Shown here: positions 16,710 to 25,627 of the stretch, piece by piece
Position numbering within the stretch: position 1 is the first letter of the stretch
How the letters are laid out: every line of letters begins with the position of its first letter
Origin: Rossellomorea vietnamensis NBRC 101237
Lineage (GTDB): Bacteria > Bacillota > Bacilli > Bacillales > Bacillaceae_B
NCBI RefSeq assembly: GCF_001591825.1
Contig: NZ_BCVQ01000008.1
Location: forward strand, 1 to 64,000
Length of the DNA stretch: 64,000 nucleotides
Direction: 5' to 3'
The notes under the pieces: model-generated
The model's database searches: none
The model's input: only the letters and a program-made list of their open reading frames with translations
What the model was told of the DNA's origin: nothing
Translations under genes and position numbers: made by a program

Positions 16710-18165
16710 GCAAGATCAACCTCTTATTTTTGAATTATCTAAAGAAGGCCGAATTGGTTACAGCTTACCTGAAATGGATGTACCTCAGGTAGATTTATCC
16801 GAGCTCATTCCATCAGATTACATCCGCACAGAAGCACCGGAACTCCCGGAGGTTTCGGAACTTGATATCATGCGCCACTATACGGCACTGTCCAAGCGTA
16901 ATCACGGTGTGGACTCCGGTTTCTATCCACTTGGATCCTGTACGATGAAGTACAATCCGAAAGTGAACGAAAACGTTGCACGCTTGAACGGATTCGCCCA
17001 TATCAACCCGCTGCAGGAACCGGAAAGCGTTCAAGGTGCCCTTGAACTGATGTATGACCTGCAGGAGCATTTGAAAGAAATCACCGGTATGGATGAAGTC
17101 ACCCTTCAACCTGCTGCAGGGGCCCATGGCGAATGGACCGGGCTTATGATGATCCGTGCTTATCATGAAGCAAATGGTGATACACACCGTACGAAGGTCA
17201 TCGTACCCGATTCAGCTCATGGAACTAACCCGGCCAGTGCAACGGTTGCCGGCTTTGAAACGGTTACGGTGAAGTCAAACGATAATGGACTCGTCGATTT
17301 AGACGATCTTAAGCGCGTCGTCGGGGATGACACGGCTGCCCTGATGTTGACAAACCCGAACACCCTTGGATTATTCGAAGAGAATATCATGGAAATGGCT
17401 TCCATCATTCATGAAGCTGGCGGAAAGCTGTATTATGATGGTGCCAATCTAAATGCCGTCCTTTCAAAAGCAAGACCGGGGGATATGGGGTTTGACGTCG
17501 TACATTTAAATCTCCACAAAACATTCACTGGCCCTCACGGTGGCGGTGGTCCGGGAAGCGGTCCTGTCGGAGTGAAGGAAGACTTGATTAAATACCTTCC
17601 TAAACCGGTACTGGTGAAAAATGGTGACACATTCAAATTCGATTACAACAGACCTGAATCCATCGGACGGGTAAAACCTTACTATGGAAACTTTGGAATC
17701 AACGTCCGTGCGTATACGTATATCAGGACGATGGGGCCGGACGGACTGAGAGCCGTAACGGAAAATGCGGTCCTGAATGCCAACTACATGATGCGTCGAC
17801 TGGCACCTCACTTTGACCTTCCTTACGATCGTCATTGTAAGCATGAGTTTGTCATCAGTGGTAAACGTCAGAAGAAGCTCGGCGTCCGTACCTTGGATAT
17901 TGCGAAGCGACTACTGGACTTCGGATATCATCCACCAACCATTTACTTCCCGTTAAACGTGGAAGAGTGCATGATGATCGAACCGACGGAAACAGAATCC
18001 AAAGAAACCCTTGATTCCTTCATTGATGCCATGATCCAAATTGCCAAAGAAGCAGAAGAAACACCGGAAATCGTCCAGGAAGCCCCTCACACAACCATCG
18101 TGAAGCGTATGGATGAAACACTGGCGGCAAGAAAACCGGTACTCCGTTATACAAAAGAGAGCTAA
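16702..18165 (+). CDS. gcvPB: glycine dehydrogenase (decarboxylating) subunit 2
   Basis: This 487-residue PLP-binding half of the split P protein carries the cofactor lysine K273 in [17 protein letters not shown], a hallmark Gly-rich loop. ATG 16702 overlaps the gcvPA stop by 8 bases and has TTGGGGGATTG upstream, so production of the two subunits is coupled. The open frame reaches back to 16663 but the extension only shadows gcvPA. A terminator follows. The H protein and lipoamide dehydrogenase of the complex are encoded elsewhere; lipM nearby supplies lipoylation. Confidence 0.97.
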   Translation: MNKQDQPLIFELSKEGRIGYSLPEMDVPQVDLSELIPSDYIRTEAPELPEVSELDIMRHYTALSKRNHGVDSGFYPLGSCTMKYNPKVNENVARLNGFAHINPLQEPESVQGALELMYDLQEHLKEITGMDEVTLQPAAGAHGEWTGLMMIRAYHEANGDTHRTKVIVPDSAHGTNPASATVAGFETVTVKSNDNGLVDLDDLKRVVGDDTAALMLTNPNTLGLFEENIMEMASIIHEAGGKLYYDGANLNAVLSKARPGDMGFDVVHLNLHKTFTGPHGGGGPGSGPVGVKEDLIKYLPKPVLVKNGDTFKFDYNRPESIGRVKPYYGNFGINVRAYTYIRTMGPDGLRAVTENAVLNANYMMRRLAPHFDLPYDRHCKHEFVISGKRQKKLGVRTLDIAKRLLDFGYHPPTIYFPLNVEECMMIEPTETESKETLDSFIDAMIQIAKEAEETPEIVQEAPHTTIVKRMDETLAARKPVLRYTKES

Positions 18166-18184
18166 ACATACCATAAACACCGAA

Positions 18185-18217
18185 AGCCCTGCAGGTAAAT
18201 CTCTGCAGGGCTTTTAT
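18185..18217 (+). terminator. intrinsic terminator of the gcv operon
   Basis: AAGCCCTGCAG / CTGCAGGGCTTTTATTT hairpin with a short T tract, 20 bases after the gcvPB stop. Confidence 0.88.
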
Positions 18218-18258
18218 TTGAGGGACGGACCTTCGATAGATAGTGTTTTGTGATGGGG

Positions 18259-18376
18259 AATCCGGCCGATTTGAGTAAAAATCCAGCCGAAATGAACAGG
18301 AAACCAGCCGCTTTGATCGATAATTCGGCCGAAAGATCGAAAAATCAAGCCGTTTTCAGGAGAAATCCACCCAGAT
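18259..18376. repeat. 21-bp degenerate tandem repeat, copy 1
   Basis: Five consecutive units of exactly 21 bp (starts 18259, 18280, 18301, 18322, 18343) and a partial sixth (18364). Each starts AAnCnn and has the invariant core GCCG at unit positions 7-10, followed by an A/T-rich purine stretch. The consensus is about AATCCAGCCGAAWTGANNRRA. The period is a multiple of three, so an ORF of 55 codons (18253-18420) spans it with a 7-residue repeat, but it has no ribosome site. The same family occurs at 35330-35417 in the opposite orientation. Confidence 0.82.
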
Positions 18377-18454
18377 ACCATTTAGTTCCATTCGCGGAAA
18401 GATCTCGCTCCCACATATGAACCGGATCAGACACGAACCCCGATCCCATCCAAT

Positions 18455-18482
18455 CAAAAAAAGATCGCCCCTGGGCGATCTC
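18455..18482 (-). terminator. intrinsic terminator of yqhL
   Basis: On the minus strand GAGATCGCCC / GGGCGATCTTTTTTT forms a tight hairpin with a T7 tract, just after the yqhL stop codon. Confidence 0.9.
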
Positions 18483-18488
18483 TCTGCA

Positions 18489-18875
18489 TTATTTTTTATG
18501 CTTTACTTTCCCTGTCCACTTTTTGAATCCACCTTGTAACTGGTGAAGGTTGCGGTACCCTTTTTTGTGCAGCATTTGAGCTGCTCTTCCACTGCGGAGC
18601 CCGCTTTGGCAATAAAGGTATACGGGTTGATCTGAGCGGATTTCCTTTTGTCTCATTTTGATCTGTGACAAAGGAATATTGCGTGCACCGAGGACGTGAC
18701 CGTTTTCAAATTCATTCGCTTCACGAACATCTATCAATTGAGCTTTACGATATCCTGCTCGAAATTCTTCCTCATTCAGTGTATTCACGATTCTCTTTTG
18801 ATAGAAGAACGTAAAAAGTGAATAGATGATGATTCCACCAAGTACGACTAAAAGAATATATAATCCTTCCATCAT
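18489..18875 (-). CDS. yqhL: membrane-anchored rhodanese-like protein YqhL
   Basis: This 128-residue protein has an N-terminal membrane helix (about residues 5-25) and a rhodanese domain. The domain has DVREANEFENGHVLGARNIPL and the active-site loop with C89 in YLYCQSGLRSGRAA. It could carry a persulfide sulfur or accept thiosulfate sulfur; the partner is unknown. The gene is divergent from lipM, as in B. subtilis. ATG 18875 has AGAAAGGAGC upstream. Confidence 0.92.
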   Translation of the reverse strand: MMEGLYILLVVLGGIIIYSLFTFFYQKRIVNTLNEEEFRAGYRKAQLIDVREANEFENGHVLGARNIPLSQIKMRQKEIRSDQPVYLYCQSGLRSGRAAQMLHKKGYRNLHQLQGGFKKWTGKVKHKK

Positions 18876-19082
18876 TCATGCTCCTTTCTACAAATGCGCT
18901 ATCTTCTATTATATTCATGAAGTGCGTAAGAATCAAAACAAATTTATTATTTTACAGCAAAGACTTTCCAATCTGTTTTTCTTTGTTTTTTCGATTGGAT
19001 TTGATAGACTAGTAACGGACTTGAATGAAGATGAATTTTTACATAACGCTATTAAATAGAAGACGCAAATGAGGTATGCTGC

Positions 19083-19919
19083 ATGAAAAAGGAAACGTGG
19101 AGATTCATTGACTCCGGGAATTGTTCTCCCTCTTATAATATGGCCCTTGATGAGGCCTTGCTCGATTGGCACAGTGAAGGGAAGATCCCTCCTACGATCC
19201 GGTTTTACGGGTGGGATCCAGCGACACTTTCTGTCGGCTATTTTCAAAAAGTAGAAAAGGAAATCAATCTTGACGCTGTCAAAGAACACGGACTTGGCTT
19301 TGTAAGACGGCCGACGGGAGGCAGAGGGGTTCTTCATGAACATGAATTGACGTACAGTGTCATCGTTTCAGAAGAGCACCCGGAAATGCCAAGGACCGTC
19401 ACAGAAGCGTACCGTGTCATCTCGGAAGGAATTCTGAAGGGATTTCAAGGGCTTGGTCTCGAAGCCTACTTTGCTGTACCAAGGACGGCAGAAGAGCGGG
19501 AAGGATTAAAGAATCCGCGATCGGCGGTATGCTTTGATGCACCGAGCTGGTATGAGCTTGTCGTGGAAGGACGAAAAGTGGCAGGAAGTGCACAGACAAG
19601 ACAAAAAGGTGTCATCCTTCAGCACGGCTCGATTCTATTGGACCTTGATGAGGATAAGTTGTTCAGCCTGTTCAAATACCCCTCCGACAGGGTAAAAGAG
19701 CGTATGCAGCGGGCATTTAAAAGCAAGGCTGTTGCAATGAATGAAATCAGTTCTGTACCGGTCACGATGGAAATGGCGAAGGAAGCATTCAAAAAAGGTT
19801 TTGAAGAAGGATTGAATATCCATCTCGAGCCTTATGAGCTCTCTGAAGAGGAGACACAATATGTTGTGGATCTTGCCGAATCACGATACGAATCTGATGA
19901 GTGGAATTTTAAACGTTAA
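19083..19919 (+). CDS. lipM: octanoyl-[GcvH]:protein N-octanoyltransferase LipM
   Basis: LipM (278 residues) moves octanoyl from acyl carrier protein to GcvH, the first step of lipoate assembly. The biotin/lipoate ligase-like fold is seen in [20 protein letters not shown], and the acyl-enzyme nucleophile is C150 in [15 protein letters not shown], the same number as in B. subtilis LipM; K165 ([10 protein letters not shown]) is the conserved lysine. It serves the gcv operon close by, and the lipoylated BkdB at the far end of the window depends on the same pathway. In B. subtilis mntR follows; here nrdJ does. Confidence 0.95.
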   Translation: MKKETWRFIDSGNCSPSYNMALDEALLDWHSEGKIPPTIRFYGWDPATLSVGYFQKVEKEINLDAVKEHGLGFVRRPTGGRGVLHEHELTYSVIVSEEHPEMPRTVTEAYRVISEGILKGFQGLGLEAYFAVPRTAEEREGLKNPRSAVCFDAPSWYELVVEGRKVAGSAQTRQKGVILQHGSILLDLDEDKLFSLFKYPSDRVKERMQRAFKSKAVAMNEISSVPVTMEMAKEAFKKGFEEGLNIHLEPYELSEEETQYVVDLAESRYESDEWNFKR

Positions 19920-19933
19920 AAATTTTTTTGTTG

Positions 19934-19961
19934 AAAAAAAGCGATGCTTGTCGCTTTTTTC
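19934..19961 (+). terminator. intrinsic terminator of lipM
   Basis: AAAAAAAGCGA / TCGCTTTTTT hairpin with a small TGCTTG loop, 15 bases after the lipM stop codon. Confidence 0.85.
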
Positions 19962-20115
19962 CTATTTTACCAACGATTATGGTGCTTTATATTATATCAA
20001 GTTCAAAATTAATAGAAATAGCGGGATTAATAGATGTTTTTCTATTCTTTTCTCATGTTTTCTATTTTTATTGGCATATTAACCGTTTGACAAACAAATG
20101 ACCTATTGACCTGAA

Positions 20116-20131
20116 ACACAATATATGGTGT
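20116..20131. promoter_or_regulatory. NrdR box 1
   Basis: ACACAATATATGGTGT matches the NrdR consensus ACACWATATATWGTGT at 15 of 16 positions. NrdR is the ATP/dATP-sensing repressor of ribonucleotide reductase genes. Confidence 0.88.
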
Positions 20132-20148
20132 GTCGAATAATTTTTCCT

Positions 20149-20164
20149 ACACAATATGTTGTGT
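20149..20164. promoter_or_regulatory. NrdR box 2
   Basis: ACACAATATGTTGTGT is the second NrdR box, starting exactly 33 bp (three helical turns) after the first, as is usual for paired NrdR sites. A likely sigma-A promoter (TTGCTT 20172-20177, 17 bp, TATCTT 20195-20200) lies directly downstream. Confidence 0.88.
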
Positions 20165-20269
20165 TTATTTATTGCTTTTCCAGAATGGCTATGATATCTT
20201 AATAATTGATATAAGACATCAGCGAAGAAAACAGAAACTGAAACATTTGAGATAGAAGGAGTTGTCTTT

Positions 20270-22840
20270 ATGACTGTTGCGTCGAAAAAAGCGATGAAAT
20301 TAAACACCGAGAGATTAAATAAGGATATTGGATTGTTTCCTCAAGTACATCCCATCACACCGGATATGACTACTACACACAAAGGTGTATCCCGTCTGGT
20401 CATGATCGATCGTTATTCGTTCAAGGATACGGAAAAGATCACACTTAGCGAAGGAGACTTCGTGGTCCTGACCATCAAGGAAGATCCCAAGTTCCCTGCA
20501 AGGGGATTGGGCTACATTTCAAGCATCGATTGGGAAACGAAAAAAGCATCTGTCTGGATCGAAGAAGAGTACAGAAGTGCCATCGATAAACCGGAGGAGA
20601 TGGAAACGGGGATTGTCTCGAGGACATTGGATGTCATTGAGAAACCACTTGAAGTCTACTATGAACAAATTGCGAAGCGTAACGCAACAGGCTTGGCAGA
20701 GGTGGAAGAAACTCCTGAAAAAAGACAGGTTTGGTTTGAAAAATTCTATCATGAGCTAGTGAACCTGCATTTTGTTCCTGCCGGACGCGTCCTTTACGGA
20801 GCAGGTGCAGGCACTGATGTAACCTACTTCAACTGTTATGTGATGCCATTCGTACAGGATTCCCGGGAAGGTATCTCAGAACACCGCAAGCAGGTGATGG
20901 AGATCATGAGCCGCGGCGGTGGAGTCGGAACGAACGGATCGACCCTTCGTCCACGTAATACTCTGGCGAAAGGTGTCAACGGTAAATCATCAGGTTCCGT
21001 TTCCTGGCTGGATGACATCGCGAAACTGACTCACTTGGTTGAGCAGGGCGGATCAAGACGCGGGGCACAAATGATCATGCTTTCAGATTGGCATCCCGAT
21101 ATTATTGAATTTATTATTTCTAAAATGCAAAACCCGCGTATCCTGCGTTATCTTCTTGAAAATACGGAAGATGAAACCATCAAAAAGGCGGCTCAGGATA
21201 AGTTGAAGTTCACCCCGCTGACTGAACAAGAGGAAGCGATGTATCAAGGGATCCTGAACTACAGACAGATCCCCGGCTATGGTGGATTCGATGCGAAGAT
21301 CCTTAAAAATGCAGAAGAAAAACTGCGCACAGGGGGCACTTACAGCGTCCACAATTCAGAATTCCTCACAGGGGCGAATATCTCTGTCTGCCTGACAAGC
21401 GACTTTATGGAAGCCGTGGAGAACGATCGTGAATATGAGCTTCGCTTCCCTGATGTGGAAAGCTATAACGAAGAACAAATGAACTATTATAATGAAGAAT
21501 GGCACAATGTAGGCGATGTGCGTGAATGGGAAAAGCTTGGATACAAAGTTCGCACATACCGCAAGATCAAGGCGAAAGAACTGTGGAACCTGATCAATGT
21601 GTGTGCAACCTACTCAGCTGAACCTGGAATCTTCTTTATCGATAACGCCAATGATATGACGAATGCGAAAGCATATGGGCAAAAGGTAGTCGCTACAAAC
21701 CCTTGTGGTGAGCAGCCCCTTGCACCGTATTCCGTATGTAACCTGGCAGCTGTCAACCTTGCCCAATTCGCTGACAAAGAAACGAAAACCGTTGATTTTG
21801 AAAAATTGAAACGGACGGTAGAAGTAGGCGTCCGCATGCAGGACAATGTCATCGACGCGACTCCATACTTCCTGGATGAAAATAAGAAGCAGGCTCTCGG
21901 AGAGCGACGCGTAGGCCTTGGCGTAATGGGTCTTGCCGACTTATTGATCTACTGTGAAAAAGAATACGGTTCAGAAGAAGGCAACAGGCTTGTGGATGAA
22001 GTCTTTGAAGTCATCGCGACAACTGCTTATCGTGCTTCCGTTGAATTATCGAAGGAAAAAGGAAGCTTCCCATTCCTGACTGGAAGCACCGATGAAGAAA
22101 CGAAGGCCCTGCGTAAGGCATTCGTGGAAACAGGCTTTATGAAGAAAATGCCTGAAGACGTACGTCATGACATTGAAGAGTACGGAATCCGGAATTCCCA
22201 TCTGCTGACGGTAGCCCCAACAGGTTCAACCGGTACGATGGTCGGAGTGTCGACGGGTCTTGAGCCATACTTCTCCTTCACCTATTACAGAAGTGGACGT
22301 CTCGGTAAATTCATTGAAGTAAAGGCGGATATTGTAGAGGATTACTTGAAGAGAAATCCGGATGCGGATGCAGACAATCTTCCGGAATGGTTTATCTCTT
22401 CCATGAGCCTGGCTCCACAAGCACATGCCGACGTTCAATGCGTCATCCAAAATTGGATCGACAGCTCCATATCGAAAACCGTGAATGCTCCTCGTGGTTA
22501 TACGGTAGAACAGGTAGAAAAAGTATATGAACGACTGTATAAAGGTGGAGCAAAGGGCGGTACCGTGTATGTGGACGGAAGCCGTGATTCTCAGGTGCTT
22601 ACCCTTAAAGCGGAAGAAAACAGCTTTGATGATGAAAATGAACAGGAACAACATGACATTCCGACCGCTAAAAAGCCGATCGTATTACTGGATACAATCC
22701 AGGACGTGCGTTCCACGGACGTAACCATCGGTTCTGAAGTGGGGAATACATGCCCGGTCTGCCGTAAAGGTACGGTAAAAGATATGGGTGGCTGCAATAC
22801 TTGTACAAACTGCGGCGCTCAGCTGAAGTGTGGACTATAA
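20270..22840 (+). CDS. nrdJ: class II (adenosylcobalamin-dependent) ribonucleoside-diphosphate reductase NrdJ
   Basis: This 856-residue enzyme makes deoxyribonucleotides using adenosylcobalamin, so it needs neither oxygen nor a second subunit. Catalytic features are C189 (YFNCYVMPF) and C491, which form the substrate-reducing disulfide pair, and N478-P-C480-G-E482, with the thiyl-radical Cys and its Glu. The C-terminus ends in a cysteine-rich module (TCPVCRKG...CNTCTNCG...LKCGL) that reloads the active site. It is monocistronic, with paired NrdR boxes upstream and a terminator downstream. The B. subtilis chromosome has no such gene here; mntR occupies this position. Confidence 0.96.
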   Translation: MTVASKKAMKLNTERLNKDIGLFPQVHPITPDMTTTHKGVSRLVMIDRYSFKDTEKITLSEGDFVVLTIKEDPKFPARGLGYISSIDWETKKASVWIEEEYRSAIDKPEEMETGIVSRTLDVIEKPLEVYYEQIAKRNATGLAEVEETPEKRQVWFEKFYHELVNLHFVPAGRVLYGAGAGTDVTYFNCYVMPFVQDSREGISEHRKQVMEIMSRGGGVGTNGSTLRPRNTLAKGVNGKSSGSVSWLDDIAKLTHLVEQGGSRRGAQMIMLSDWHPDIIEFIISKMQNPRILRYLLENTEDETIKKAAQDKLKFTPLTEQEEAMYQGILNYRQIPGYGGFDAKILKNAEEKLRTGGTYSVHNSEFLTGANISVCLTSDFMEAVENDREYELRFPDVESYNEEQMNYYNEEWHNVGDVREWEKLGYKVRTYRKIKAKELWNLINVCATYSAEPGIFFIDNANDMTNAKAYGQKVVATNPCGEQPLAPYSVCNLAAVNLAQFADKETKTVDFEKLKRTVEVGVRMQDNVIDATPYFLDENKKQALGERRVGLGVMGLADLLIYCEKEYGSEEGNRLVDEVFEVIATTAYRASVELSKEKGSFPFLTGSTDEETKALRKAFVETGFMKKMPEDVRHDIEEYGIRNSHLLTVAPTGSTGTMVGVSTGLEPYFSFTYYRSGRLGKFIEVKADIVEDYLKRNPDADADNLPEWFISSMSLAPQAHADVQCVIQNWIDSSISKTVNAPRGYTVEQVEKVYERLYKGGAKGGTVYVDGSRDSQVLTLKAEENSFDDENEQEQHDIPTAKKPIVLLDTIQDVRSTDVTIGSEVGNTCPVCRKGTVKDMGGCNTCTNCGAQLKCGL

Positions 22841-22851
22841 TCATTGAAATG

Positions 22852-22887
22852 AGCAGGAGGGGACTGGTTCCCCTCCTGTTTTTTTTA
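22852..22887 (+). terminator. intrinsic terminator of nrdJ
   Basis: AGCAGGAGGGGA / TCCCCTCCTGTTTTTTTT hairpin with a T8 tract. Confidence 0.93.
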
Positions 22888-22946
22888 GTCTAAAATCCTT
22901 CCAGGTGAATTAAAGATGTAGTAATACACTAAAAGGAGTGGAGCCT

Positions 22947-23828
22947 TTGGACATCGATGGCGTATTTTCCGGTGGAGGGATAAAGGGGCTCGCCATGATT
23001 GGAGCGTACCAGGCGATTGAAGAGGAAGGATACACATTCAAGAGGCTGGCAGGAACCAGTGCAGGGGCGGTGATTGCTGCATTTATCGCTGCAGGATACT
23101 CAAGTCGTGAATTACTAAAAATCATGGGCGACCTTGATTTGAAAGACCTGTTGGATTCAAACGCAGTCATTTCCCTTCCGATCCTTAAGTGGTTTCGGGT
23201 TTATTATCGTTTAGGATTATATAAAGGAGCGGCACTTGAAAGCTGGGTGGAGGAAAAGTTGAAAGCGAGGGGGATCTATACGTTTGCCGATCTGCCCCCC
23301 CGGTCCCTCCGTGTTATTGCATCGGATTTATCAAACGGAAGACTGCTTGTCCTTCCTGATGACCTTGAGAAATACGGCATACCAAAAGAAACCTTTCCCG
23401 TAGCCAGGGCAATACGGATGAGTGCGAGCCTTCCTTATTTCTTTGAACCTGTGAAACTGCGTTCACTCGAAGGGACCAGTTTCATGGTGGACGGGGGGGT
23501 GCTCAGTAATTTCCCCATGTGGCTCTTTGACAGGGAAAATGTGAAGAAGGTAAGGCCGGTACTCGGAGTGAAGCTTAGTCACGACTTGATGGGTAAGCCG
23601 AAAAAACCGATCAAAAATGCCATTGATTTATATGGAGCCCTCTTTACGACCATGAAAGACGCCCATGATTCAAGATATATTTCCAGAAAGCTTGAAAAGA
23701 ACATTATTTTTATACCGACTGAAGGGGTACTCACCACCGAATTCGAACTCACTCCCGAGCGGAAGATTGAACTCGTGCAATACGGGAAAACGAAGGCCGC
23801 AGCCTTTTTGCAGACATGGCCACATTAA
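22947..23828 (+). CDS. yqhO: patatin-like phospholipase YqhO
   Basis: This 293-residue protein is a patatin-family lipid acyl hydrolase. It has the oxyanion loop SGGGIKG near residue 8, the nucleophile elbow GTSAG with S38 and the catalytic Asp in VDGGVLSNFP. I start at TTG 22947 because AAAAGGAGTG is placed for it and the protein then begins at the conserved DIDGVFSGGG; GTG 22938 is inside the ribosome site. No signal peptide is present, so it should act at the inner membrane face. Physiological substrate unknown. Confidence 0.92.
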   Translation: MDIDGVFSGGGIKGLAMIGAYQAIEEEGYTFKRLAGTSAGAVIAAFIAAGYSSRELLKIMGDLDLKDLLDSNAVISLPILKWFRVYYRLGLYKGAALESWVEEKLKARGIYTFADLPPRSLRVIASDLSNGRLLVLPDDLEKYGIPKETFPVARAIRMSASLPYFFEPVKLRSLEGTSFMVDGGVLSNFPMWLFDRENVKKVRPVLGVKLSHDLMGKPKKPIKNAIDLYGALFTTMKDAHDSRYISRKLEKNIIFIPTEGVLTTEFELTPERKIELVQYGKTKAAAFLQTWPH

Positions 23829-23872
23829 AAAAACAATCGAGCTCCTAAAACGAAGCTCGATTGTTTTTTTTA
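23827..23872. terminator. bidirectional terminator yqhO / yqhP
   Basis: AAAAAAACAATCGAGCT / AGCTCGATTGTTTTTTTT is a 17-bp hairpin with A and T tracts. The last codons of yqhP lie inside it. Confidence 0.9.
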
Positions 23873-24216
23873 TTCTTTTTTCCTTCAATTACGGTTAGTT
23901 TGGCATTGGATTTTTTTCGTATCGAACGTTTTTTTGAAACATTGGATACTTGAGGTTTACTTGTAGACTTCTTCTTATGCCGCTTCTTCGATTGCTTGGC
24001 TGCTTTAACAAACGCTCTCTGTTCATTGCTATTTCCAGTCCGTCTTCCACTGAACCATCTTTTGTAAATAAAATAGATGATCCCGATGACGGCTGCTGTA
24101 ATCAGCAATTGCCTTGCAAGACCTAAAGGATTTCCGAACAGGGAAGTTCCGAGCCCGATTATAGCCAACAAAATGAGTGTGAAAACAAAGATATTACGAG
24201 CGTTCAACAAAGCCAC
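23845..24216 (-). CDS. yqhP: small membrane protein with basic tail (YqhP/SA1362-like)
   Basis: This 123-residue protein has two hydrophobic helices (about residues 9-26 and 32-51) followed by a very basic, Lys/Ser/Arg-rich tail (KKRHKKKSTSK, KKRSIRKK, KNKKNN). The pattern and the place after yqhO match YqhP, of the SA1362 family. The tail should lie in the cytosol and could contact nucleic acid or anionic lipid, but that is inference. Its 3' end is part of the terminator hairpin shared with yqhO. ATG 24216 has AAGGAGGTG upstream. Confidence 0.78.
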   Translation of the reverse strand: MALLNARNIFVFTLILLAIIGLGTSLFGNPLGLARQLLITAAVIGIIYFIYKRWFSGRRTGNSNEQRAFVKAAKQSKKRHKKKSTSKPQVSNVSKKRSIRKKSNAKLTVIEGKKNKKNNRASF

Positions 24217-24513
24217 CTCCTTACATCACTATCCATCTTAGATATTATCTATACTATTATTCTAGACCATTTCGGCCTTCTTTAACCGTATAAATTGATT
24301 TTTTATCAGGGTATGAATGGGACGAACCCACTTCTTTTTTCTGAAACTTTAAAAGATATTATCTATTTTACTAAATATTGAAGAAAAGCACTAGAGGGAG
24401 CGTTTCCCGAATGTTATTTATCTACGATCTGGTCCAGATTGGAGGAGAGAAAAATAAACATTCCATGCAAATGTTTCATTCTATGGGACATACTACGAAT
24501 GGAGGTGTTACAG

Positions 24514-25083
24514 ATGGCAGAACAGAAAGGGCAACATGAGAAGGTCCAGAATGGGACGGAAGAGAGTAAAGAAAATCCACGGTTGGAGCAGAATCAAAGT
24601 GAAAAACCGCTTTCCTTCACGGCAATGGTCGTCGTGACGGGCTTTACAGCCGGGATGTTATGGAGCGGGATTGCATACATTTGCTACTTCTTCTCCTTTA
24701 CGAAGATTGAACCCAATATCATATTCGAACCTTGGGCAGTCGGGAACTGGGTGGACAAATGGATCGGTATCGTTCTATCCATCGTGGCTTATGGTGTCAT
24801 ATCGATCGGCGTGGCCCTCATTTATTATGGCCTGTTGAGAAAATTCAAGTCCATGTGGGTTGGTGCAGCGTACGGCATCGCTCTGTACCTGGCTTTTTTT
24901 CTGGTACTGAATCCACTTTTCCCAAGCATAAAATCCTTTACAGCCATTGATTATCACACATTGATCACAACGTTCTGTTTGTATATTCTTTACGGTGTAT
25001 TTATAGGTTACTCGATTTCATACGAAGAAAATGAATTAAGGCATCAGGATGAAAAGGAAAAATCAGGGGAAGTTTCTCATTAA
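24514..25083 (+). CDS. yqhR: YqhR-family membrane protein
   Basis: This 189-residue protein has a hydrophilic Gln/Glu-rich N-terminus (about 33 residues) and four predicted membrane helices, starting near residues 36, 81, 112 and 153. It matches the YqhR family by position before aroQ and by LSFTAMVVVTGFTAGMLWSG. ATG 24514 follows AATGGAGGTG; the open frame reaches 24439 but lacks a site there. Function unknown. In B. subtilis yqhQ separates yqhP and yqhR; that gene is missing here. Confidence 0.83.
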   Translation: MAEQKGQHEKVQNGTEESKENPRLEQNQSEKPLSFTAMVVVTGFTAGMLWSGIAYICYFFSFTKIEPNIIFEPWAVGNWVDKWIGIVLSIVAYGVISIGVALIYYGLLRKFKSMWVGAAYGIALYLAFFLVLNPLFPSIKSFTAIDYHTLITTFCLYILYGVFIGYSISYEENELRHQDEKEKSGEVSH

Positions 25084-25124
25084 TTTATCAGACAATTAAG
25101 TAGGTATAGGTAAAAGGTTTATGT

Positions 25125-25157
25125 TAGAATGTTCATGATGAACATTCTATTTTTTTA
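25125..25157 (+). terminator. perfect 25-bp palindrome with T tract upstream of aroQ
   Basis: TAGAATGTTCAT-G-ATGAACATTCTA (25125-25149) is a perfect 12+1+12 palindrome followed by T7. It most likely terminates yqhR transcription, but its perfect symmetry and its position 20 bp before the aroQ start would also suit an operator. Confidence 0.7.
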
Positions 25158-25168
25158 GGAGTTTACAT

Positions 25169-25627
25169 ATGGTGAAAATCTTACTGTTAAATGGGCCCAA
25201 TTTAAACCGATTAGGGAAACGGGAGCCCGCTATTTACGGTCATGTCACACTGGCTCAACTGGAATCAACCTTGAAAAGCAAGGCAGAAGATGACGGTTAT
25301 GAATTGCTTGCCGCTCAATCGAATCATGAAGGGGAATTGATTGACATCATCCACACCTGTGAAGATGAAGGATATGGGGGGATCATATTGAACCCCGGTG
25401 CGTTCACGCATTACAGCTATGCGTTGAGAGATGCTGTGGCGTCGGTATCCGTTCCGGTTGTGGAAGTGCATATATCAAATATTCATGCACGGGAAGAGTT
25501 TAGGCATCAGTCTGTGGTGGCAGCTGAGACGATTGGTCAGATCGTCGGATTCGGACTGTTTGGGTACGAGTTGGCCCTCAAAGCCATTATAATGAACATT
25601 AAGGGAGTGGAACACGATGAAAATTGA
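25169..25627 (+). CDS. aroQ: type II 3-dehydroquinate dehydratase
   Basis: This 152-residue enzyme catalyses the third step of the shikimate pathway. The NGPNLNRLG motif, catalytic Y23 in AIYG, N75 and H101 (VEVHISN) are all present. It overlaps yqhT by 11 bases, and yqhT is followed by efp, the conserved aroQ-yqhT-efp cluster. The start is ATG 25169 with TTAGGAG upstream. Confidence 0.96.
   Translation: MVKILLLNGPNLNRLGKREPAIYGHVTLAQLESTLKSKAEDDGYELLAAQSNHEGELIDIIHTCEDEGYGGIILNPGAFTHYSYALRDAVASVSVPVVEVHISNIHAREEFRHQSVVAAETIGQIVGFGLFGYELALKAIIMNIKGVEHDEN

Noticed and set aside
18253-18420. 55-residue ORF over the 21-bp repeat as a real gene
   Set aside because: No ribosome site and a different frame in the second array; kept only as an observation.
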